DNA from: Nanobdellota archaeon
GTDB taxonomy: Archaea > Nanobdellota > Nanobdellia > Woesearchaeales > GW2011-AR15
DNA: 10,159 nucleotides
Direction: 5' to 3'
Assembly: GCA_013335235.1 (NCBI GenBank)
Contig: JAAXVZ010000025.1
Span: forward strand, 1-10,159
This document shows, in pieces, positions 5,991 through 10,159 of the stretch (position 1 is the first letter of the stretch; each line of letters opens with the position of its first letter). The notes under the pieces were generated by a model. It was given only the letters and a program-made list of their open reading frames with translations, was not told the origin of the DNA and made no database searches. The position numbers and the translations under genes were made by a program.

Positions 5991-6626
5991 ATGGTAGATA
6001 AAGAGAAGAGCAATGACACTTCTAAAGCTACAAAAGGAAAGAGCACAGATGTAGCTCTGAAAGGCAAGGGAGCAGAAGCTGCTGCTCCAAGAGGGAAGAC
6101 AATAGAGGTTGTGAACATAGTCGTCTCCACAAGCCTTGAGCATGATATACCGCTTGAGAAGATGGCAGCGACACTCTCAAACACAGAGTATAACCCAGAG
6201 CAGTTTCCCGGACTTGTGATAAGGATAAGGGACCCAAAGACCTCTGCGTTGATATTTTCATCTGGCAAAGTCGTCTGCACAGGCGCCAGGAGCATGGAGA
6301 AAGTCGAGCAGTCTATTGATAAGATCATCAAGAGCTTAAAGAAGATAGGCATCGATATCACGATCAAGCCGAAGATCTCTATCCAGAACATCGTAGCATC
6401 AGGAAGCGTCGGAATGGATCTGAACCTGAATGTGCTTGCGATGAAGCTAGAGAATACAGAATATGAGCCAGAGCAGTTCCCAGGCCTTGTATACAAGCTG
6501 GATGAGGCAAAGGCAACGTTCTTACTATTCTCAAACGGAAAGATTGTCTGCACAGGTACAAAGTCAGAAGAAGAGGTCCATAAGGCATTGGACAAGCTCA
6601 TAGTTAAACTTAAAAGGGTTAGTTAA
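5991..6626 (+). CDS. tbp: TATA-box-binding protein (TBP)
   Basis: General transcription factor that binds and bends promoter TATA boxes and recruits TFB and RNA polymerase. The core (about 37-211) shows the two-repeat saddle: EYNPEQFPGLV (66-76) with LIFSSGKVVCTG (87-98) in repeat 1, and EYEPEQFPGLV (157-167) with LLFSNGKIVCTG (178-189) in repeat 2. The DNA-intercalating phenylalanines appear at 72, 89, 163 and 180. Residues 1-36 form an unusual low-complexity extension rich in Lys, Ala, Ser and Thr; archaeal TBPs are usually about 180-200 residues and start near the core. The acidic C-terminal tail common in euryarchaeal TBPs is missing; this one ends in a basic KLKRVS. It is followed after 17 nt by mcm, and is divergent from the GHKL gene. 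Confidence 0.97.
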   Translation: MVDKEKSNDTSKATKGKSTDVALKGKGAEAAAPRGKTIEVVNIVVSTSLEHDIPLEKMAATLSNTEYNPEQFPGLVIRIRDPKTSALIFSSGKVVCTGARSMEKVEQSIDKIIKSLKKIGIDITIKPKISIQNIVASGSVGMDLNLNVLAMKLENTEYEPEQFPGLVYKLDEAKATFLLFSNGKIVCTGTKSEEEVHKALDKLIVKLKRVS

Positions 6627-6639
6627 TTTTATTTTTTTT
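6627..6639 (+). terminator. T-rich tract between tbp and mcm, possible partial terminator
   Basis: Immediately after the TBP stop there are four T, one A and eight T. Oligo-T of this length can terminate archaeal RNA polymerase. The tract ends 4 nt before the mcm ATG, and mcm has no SD and only a weak TATA-like TTAAAA at 6610-6615, so either some readthrough or a weak internal promoter must feed mcm. Confidence 0.45.
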
Positions 6640-6643
6640 AAAT

Positions 6644-8665
6644 ATGGAGCCAGCTGCAGCTATAAAGAAGTTTCAGGAATTTCTAGATAAACATTATCTT
6701 ACAGAGCTGGCAGAGAAATCAAGGAAAGGCGAGAAATTCATTATCATAGATTTTGGCAAGCTATCTATGTTTGATCCTGAGCTTGCAGACTCTCTCTTTG
6801 ATGAGCCCGAAGACATATTGAAGGCAGGCGAGCTTGCGATAGAGCAGTTCGAGCTGGAAGGCGACCTGAAGAACTTCAAGATCAGGATATCCAATCTTCC
6901 AGAGAGCATGGAGATCATGATCAAGGATATCAGGAGCGAACACCTCAACAAATATCTCTATATAGTGGGGCTAGTCAGGCAGAAGTCAGATGTCAGGCCG
7001 CAGGTCATCAGCGCAAGGTTCGAATGCCCTAGTTGTGGAAATGTCATAACTATCTTGCAACTAGACCAGAAATTCAGAGAGCCTGACAGGTGCGGCTGCG
7101 GCCGAAAAGGCAAGTTCCGAACGCTTTCTAAAGAGCTTGTAGATGCCCAGAAGATTGTTCTAGAAGAGGCACCAGAGGATCTTGAAGGCGGAGAGCAGCC
7201 TAAGCGCATGGATATATTCCTCAAGTCAGACCTTGTTTCTCCTCTCTCTGAGAAGAAGACGAACCCAGGAAGCAAGGTACTGGTATATGGCATACTAAAG
7301 GAAGTGCCAATCCCTGCAAAAGAAGGCGGCAAGCTCACGAGGTTCGATCTCATGGTCGAGGCTAATTATGTCGAGCCGATGCAAGAGGATTTCATGGAAT
7401 TCAAGATAGATCCAGAAGAGGAGAAGAAGATTTTTGAGCTCGCTGCCGACCCGAAGATATTCCAGAAGCTCCTTGACTCCCTTGCTCCGACAATCTATGG
7501 CCATGACAAGATCAAGGAAGCCCTGATATTGCAGATCATGGGCGGCGTCAGGAAAAAAAGACAGAAAGGGAGCACCCTAAGGGGCGATATCCACGTACTG
7601 TTGATTGGAGACCCAGGAGCAGGCAAATCCCAGTTATTGAAGAGAGTTGCACAGGTAGTCCCAAAGGCAAGATATGTGTCTGGAAAAGGTGCATCAGGTG
7701 CAGGTCTGACAGCGACAGTCGTGAAAGATGAGTTCATCAGGGGATATGCGCTAGAAGCAGGGGTCCTGGTTCTCGCAAATAGAGGACTATGCTGTATTGA
7801 TGAGCTCGACAAGATGACTAAGGAGGACAGGAGCGCAATGCATGAAGCCCTTGAGCAGCAGACAATCACTATCTCTAAAGCAAATATCCACGCGACACTC
7901 AGGTCTGAGACAACAGTCCTTGCAGCAGCAAACCCAAAATTCGGAAGGTTCGACCCGTACGAAGTCTTGGCTAAGCAGATAGACCTTCCAAGCACGCTTA
8001 TCAACCGATTTGACCTGATTTTCCCAATTAAAGATTTGCCAGATACAGCCAATGATGAAAAGCTCGCAGCATTTGTCCTTAATCTCCACAAAGACTCGAA
8101 CGATATAAAATCGGCGATTGATACAGACTTCCTGAAGAAATATTTTGCATATGCGAGGCAGAATGCCCATCCTGTTTTGACAGAAGCGGCATTGCAGGAG
8201 ATAAAGGCATATTATGTCAAGATGAGGGGATCTGGGTCAGAGAGCGAGGGGGGTGTCAAAGCCATACCTATTTCAGCAAGGCAGCTGGAAGCATTGGTAA
8301 GGCTCGCAGAGGCATCAGCTAAAGTCAGGCTCGCAAAGACCGTTGAAGTAGAAGACTCCCAACGCGCGATAGACCTTGTTCACTATTGCTTAAGCCAGAT
8401 TGGCCTTGATCCACATACTGGGAAGTTTGACATAGACAGGATAGGTTCCGGCGTTACAGCATCAGAGCGCGGCCATATCAGCGTTATCAAAGAAATGATA
8501 AATGAGCTTGAATCAAAAGGGATAAAACCCATAAAGCTTGAAGACATATTCATCGAAGCTGCGGCAAAAGGAATAGCAGAAGATAAAGTGATAGAAGTTA
8601 TAGAGAAACTAAAGAGGTCGGGTGATATATATGAGCCAAGAAAAGGCTACGTCTCAAGGATTTGA
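6644..8665 (+). CDS. mcm: Replicative minichromosome maintenance helicase MCM
   Basis: Forms the ring-shaped 3'-5' helicase that unwinds DNA at the replication fork. The N-terminal domain (about 1-250) holds an OB fold with a zinc site C128/C131/C150/C152. The AAA+ domain has Walker A GDPGAGKSQ (322-330, Lys328), Walker B CCIDELDKM (383-391, Asp386/Glu387), sensor 1 AAANP (Asn430), the arginine finger in LINRFDLIF (Arg455) and the sensor 2 region ISARQLEALVRLAEASAKVRL (543-563), whose arginines include Arg546 and Arg553. The C-terminal 65 residues form a winged helix ending GDIYEPRKGYV. At 673 residues, with a single copy of every motif and no intein or truncation, it looks fully functional. 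The last 35 nt overlap the RPA-like gene, a replication cassette. Confidence 0.97.
   Translation: MEPAAAIKKFQEFLDKHYLTELAEKSRKGEKFIIIDFGKLSMFDPELADSLFDEPEDILKAGELAIEQFELEGDLKNFKIRISNLPESMEIMIKDIRSEHLNKYLYIVGLVRQKSDVRPQVISARFECPSCGNVITILQLDQKFREPDRCGCGRKGKFRTLSKELVDAQKIVLEEAPEDLEGGEQPKRMDIFLKSDLVSPLSEKKTNPGSKVLVYGILKEVPIPAKEGGKLTRFDLMVEANYVEPMQEDFMEFKIDPEEEKKIFELAADPKIFQKLLDSLAPTIYGHDKIKEALILQIMGGVRKKRQKGSTLRGDIHVLLIGDPGAGKSQLLKRVAQVVPKARYVSGKGASGAGLTATVVKDEFIRGYALEAGVLVLANRGLCCIDELDKMTKEDRSAMHEALEQQTITISKANIHATLRSETTVLAAANPKFGRFDPYEVLAKQIDLPSTLINRFDLIFPIKDLPDTANDEKLAAFVLNLHKDSNDIKSAIDTDFLKKYFAYARQNAHPVLTEAALQEIKAYYVKMRGSGSESEGGVKAIPISARQLEALVRLAEASAKVRLAKTVEVEDSQRAIDLVHYCLSQIGLDPHTGKFDIDRIGSGVTASERGHISVIKEMINELESKGIKPIKLEDIFIEAAAKGIAEDKVIEVIEKLKRSGDIYEPRKGYVSRI
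8621..8626 (+). promoter_or_regulatory. Shine-Dalgarno GGTGAT deciding the RPA-like start
   Basis: GGTGAT matches the anti-SD complement exactly and ends 4 nt before the ATG at 8631; an additional GAGGT is at 8614-8618. The in-frame GTG at 8622 lies inside this motif and is therefore unlikely to be the start. Confidence 0.6.
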
Positions 8666-9257
8666 AAGAAGGCCCGCGGTACCTGTATTTATCTCAGATA
8701 TTTTGCAATCTACGTATATTCAGAGGCCTGGTGCGGACCCAAGCGGTATACTGACAAAATACGGGGAGGTATCACGGGCCAAGATCATGGGTGTAGTTGT
8801 ATCCAAAGAAGACCCAAAGCAGTGTGTAGTAGATGATGGATCAGGCTCTATTATCATCCGGTCTTTTGATAGGCCTATAGATGTGTCTCTCGGCGAAATT
8901 ATTATGGTCATTGGAAGGCCGAGGGAATGGGAATCATCAAAATATCTCGCACCAGAGATAGCAGAAAAAATAGATAAGCAGTGGATTGAGGTGCACAAGC
9001 GTGAGATTAGGCTGAACCAGCTCACCACTGCAGTGAAACTTCCTGTGGCGCATGATGAACCCGAGTTCGAGCAAGCGGACTTAGGACCCTACCAGAAAAT
9101 CCTGAATGTTATTGCGATCCTAGATAAAGGGAACGGTGCAGATATCGATGAAATAATCTCCCATGTCAAGATAGATAATTGCGAGGCGATAATCAAGTCC
9201 TTACTCGAGGCAGGAGAGATATTTGAATTCTCGCCGGGCAAGGTCAAGCTTCTCTAG
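8631..9257 (+). CDS. RPA-like single-stranded DNA-binding protein (OB fold plus winged helix)
   Basis: Likely coats ssDNA exposed by MCM and interacts with replication or repair proteins. The 208-residue product has an OB-fold domain (about 47-112: RAKIMGVVVSKE, VVDDGSGSIIIRSF, GEIIMVIGRP), a basic/acidic linker and a C-terminal winged helix (about 153-206, ending GEIFEFSPGKVKLL). The layout is that of archaeal RPA2/RPA32-type proteins; other RPA subunits are not in the window. The start at ATG 8631 has a well-placed SD and overlaps mcm by 35 nt, so translation is probably coupled and the gene depends on the mcm transcript. The protein ends 3 nt from the stop of the convergent SpoIIM-family gene. 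Family identification rests on architecture and neighbourhood more than on exact sequence memory. Confidence 0.82.
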   Translation: MSQEKATSQGFERRPAVPVFISDILQSTYIQRPGADPSGILTKYGEVSRAKIMGVVVSKEDPKQCVVDDGSGSIIIRSFDRPIDVSLGEIIMVIGRPREWESSKYLAPEIAEKIDKQWIEVHKREIRLNQLTTAVKLPVAHDEPEFEQADLGPYQKILNVIAILDKGNGADIDEIISHVKIDNCEAIIKSLLEAGEIFEFSPGKVKLL

Positions 9258-9260
9258 CAA

Positions 9261-10115
9261 TTAAAAGAAAATCGGAGTAACCCAGACTTCTAATACCGCA
9301 GCCAGTACCAGAATAAGCAGGCTCAAGGAGACAAGCACAGCAGAGTCCATGACAATCTTCTCAAAACTCTTTGTCCCGAAGTCATGCCTTATGGCTGCAA
9401 CAGAAATGATTCCTCCTGCAAGACCTGCGATGAAATAAGCGACTATTTCTGGGATGCCATGTATAGAATATTTAAGGAGGCCGATAGAGATAACTTGGAA
9501 ATAGTTTGCAGCAACCATAAAATTCATCTCTCCTGCGACCTTGTATATCTCAGTCCTTATGAAATCACCGATTGCGACGCCGATCACAGAAGCGTTCCAG
9601 GTAAGGATGAATATCGCTCCTATACCATAGATGAATGAGAAAAGGATGCAGAATATCAATACCTTCAGGTTGTTCGAGAGAATCATGGAGAAGACACCGA
9701 AGCTCTGGCTTACCTGGCCTGTAGCATTCCCTCCTCTCAAGTCGAGAAGAGTCCCTATCTGGACATTGAACAATTCAGTGATCATCTTGTTTGGCAATAT
9801 GACAAACCAGAGGCTGTATGCAAGGGTTGCGCCAAGGAAATAATACATGAACACGCTAATTGCCCGGGAGTGCTCGACCAGCAGGCTTTTCTCGGACATA
9901 TCTTCCAGGTCCTTGTGCTCTTCCATCTTCACTATATTATATATGAGCGGGATTGCAGCCATCGTTGTAAGGAATACATGTATCAGCGAGGCGTGCTCAG
10001 CAAAGATCCAATATCCGAGAAACAATCCTAAGGTCGCATAAAGGAAACCATTGAAGAGAAGCACGCTAGGATGAGCTTCTGCCTTAAGGGGGTTTACCAG
10101 AGACTCAAGGACCAT
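9261..10115 (-). CDS. SpoIIM-family (stage II sporulation protein M-like) multi-pass membrane protein
   Basis: Integral membrane protein of the SpoIIM/DUF95 family, which is widespread in archaea that do not sporulate; the biochemical role there is unknown. Family marks include FILTWNASVIGVAIG (174-188) and the HGIPEIVAYFIAGLAGG stretch (224-240), numbered from the upstream ATG at 10130. Hydrophobic segments lie near 22-42, 46-66, 89-111, 155-178, 226-246 and 261-285, with a charged loop at 68-87. Start choice: the TATA box at 10139-10146 is centred about 27-28 nt from the second ATG (10115), the spacing seen at other genes here, but only 12-13 nt from the ATG at 10130, which would lie upstream of the transcript. 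I therefore prefer 10115 (284 residues); 10130 would give 289. It converges on the RPA-like gene with a 3-nt gap. Confidence 0.88.
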   Translation of the reverse strand: MVLESLVNPLKAEAHPSVLLFNGFLYATLGLFLGYWIFAEHASLIHVFLTTMAAIPLIYNIVKMEEHKDLEDMSEKSLLVEHSRAISVFMYYFLGATLAYSLWFVILPNKMITELFNVQIGTLLDLRGGNATGQVSQSFGVFSMILSNNLKVLIFCILFSFIYGIGAIFILTWNASVIGVAIGDFIRTEIYKVAGEMNFMVAANYFQVISIGLLKYSIHGIPEIVAYFIAGLAGGIISVAAIRHDFGTKSFEKIVMDSAVLVSLSLLILVLAAVLEVWVTPIFF

Positions 10116-10137
10116 ATAACACTCAGCCATCTGTAAG

Positions 10138-10148
10138 GTATATAAAGG
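10138..10148 (-). promoter_or_regulatory. TATA box of the SpoIIM-family gene
   Basis: On the minus strand this reads CTTTATATACC, preceded by an A-rich stretch at the window edge. Its position supports transcription starting near 10115-10117 and so a leaderless mRNA from the second ATG. Confidence 0.6.
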
Positions 10149-10159
10149 TTGCTTTTTTA

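Noticed and set aside
6180..6488. Repeated NTEYxPEQFPGLV block within tbp as a recent duplication
   Set aside because: The two-fold repeat is the ancient internal symmetry of every TBP; the DNA of the two copies has diverged at many third positions.
5960..6601. A 213-codon open frame on the minus strand opposite tbp
   Set aside because: It is antisense to a gene with unmistakable TBP motifs, its product is a Ser/Phe/Leu-rich low-information string, and it lacks a minus-strand SD or promoter. It is a by-product of tbp codon bias.
7495..8091. A 198-codon open frame on the minus strand inside mcm
   Set aside because: It lies opposite the conserved AAA+ core, whose codons constrain both strands; the product shows no domain or motif.
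9261..10115. SpoIIM-family gene as a sign of sporulation or a bacterial source
   Set aside because: The family is common in non-sporulating archaea and the surrounding genes and its TATA promoter are archaeal.
10153..10158. T6 run at the right edge as a terminator
   Set aside because: No + strand gene precedes it closely; on the minus strand it is the A-rich flank upstream of the SpoIIM-family TATA box.

Overview
The window is compact archaeal chromosome, most likely from a DPANN archaeon (Woesearchaeota/Pacearchaeota-like; this lineage call is inference). The evidence is a complete archaeal/eukaryal-type information-processing set: a TATA-binding protein, an MCM helicase with an RPA-like OB-fold protein, and a primase in which the catalytic PriS part and the Fe-S PriL C-terminal part are one polypeptide, an arrangement known from Nanoarchaeum and its relatives. 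Promoters are archaeal TATA boxes, and several genes start about 24-28 nt from the box centre, so leaderless mRNAs are expected. Short T-tracts follow some genes. I see no RNA gene, CRISPR array, insertion sequence or tRNA.

Layout. (1) 2-544 +: C-terminal part of a surface protein with a C-terminal membrane anchor, convergent with (2) 601-1044 -: a two-CBS-domain protein. (3) 1116-1997 +: a membrane-anchored SGNH/GDSL hydrolase, divergent from the CBS gene across a 47-71 bp gap holding one near-symmetric TATA element. (4) 2034-3626 +: fused primase with two extra zinc ribbons, overlapping (5) 3610-4398 +: NAD(P)H-hydrate dehydratase (NnrD). (6) 4404-5855 -: a GHKL-type ATPase with a C-terminal HExxH motif, the least familiar gene here. 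(7) 5991-6626 +: TBP with a basic N-terminal extension; its promoter carries three exact copies of a TATA decamer. (8) 6644-8665 +: MCM, then overlapping (9) 8631-9257 +: OB-fold/winged-helix RPA-like protein. (10) 9261-10115 -: SpoIIM-family membrane protein reading into RPA tail to tail.

How the genes fit together. Primase, MCM and RPA-like protein act at the replication fork. TBP, immediately upstream of MCM, acts in transcription initiation and may control its own promoter. NnrD is metabolite repair. The GHKL-HExxH protein shares a long intergenic region and an identical 14-bp TATA element with TBP but has no obvious functional partner; it is the best candidate for an undescribed function.

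All gene ends are tightly packed. The only gap above 100 bp is 5856-5990, filled by promoter elements.
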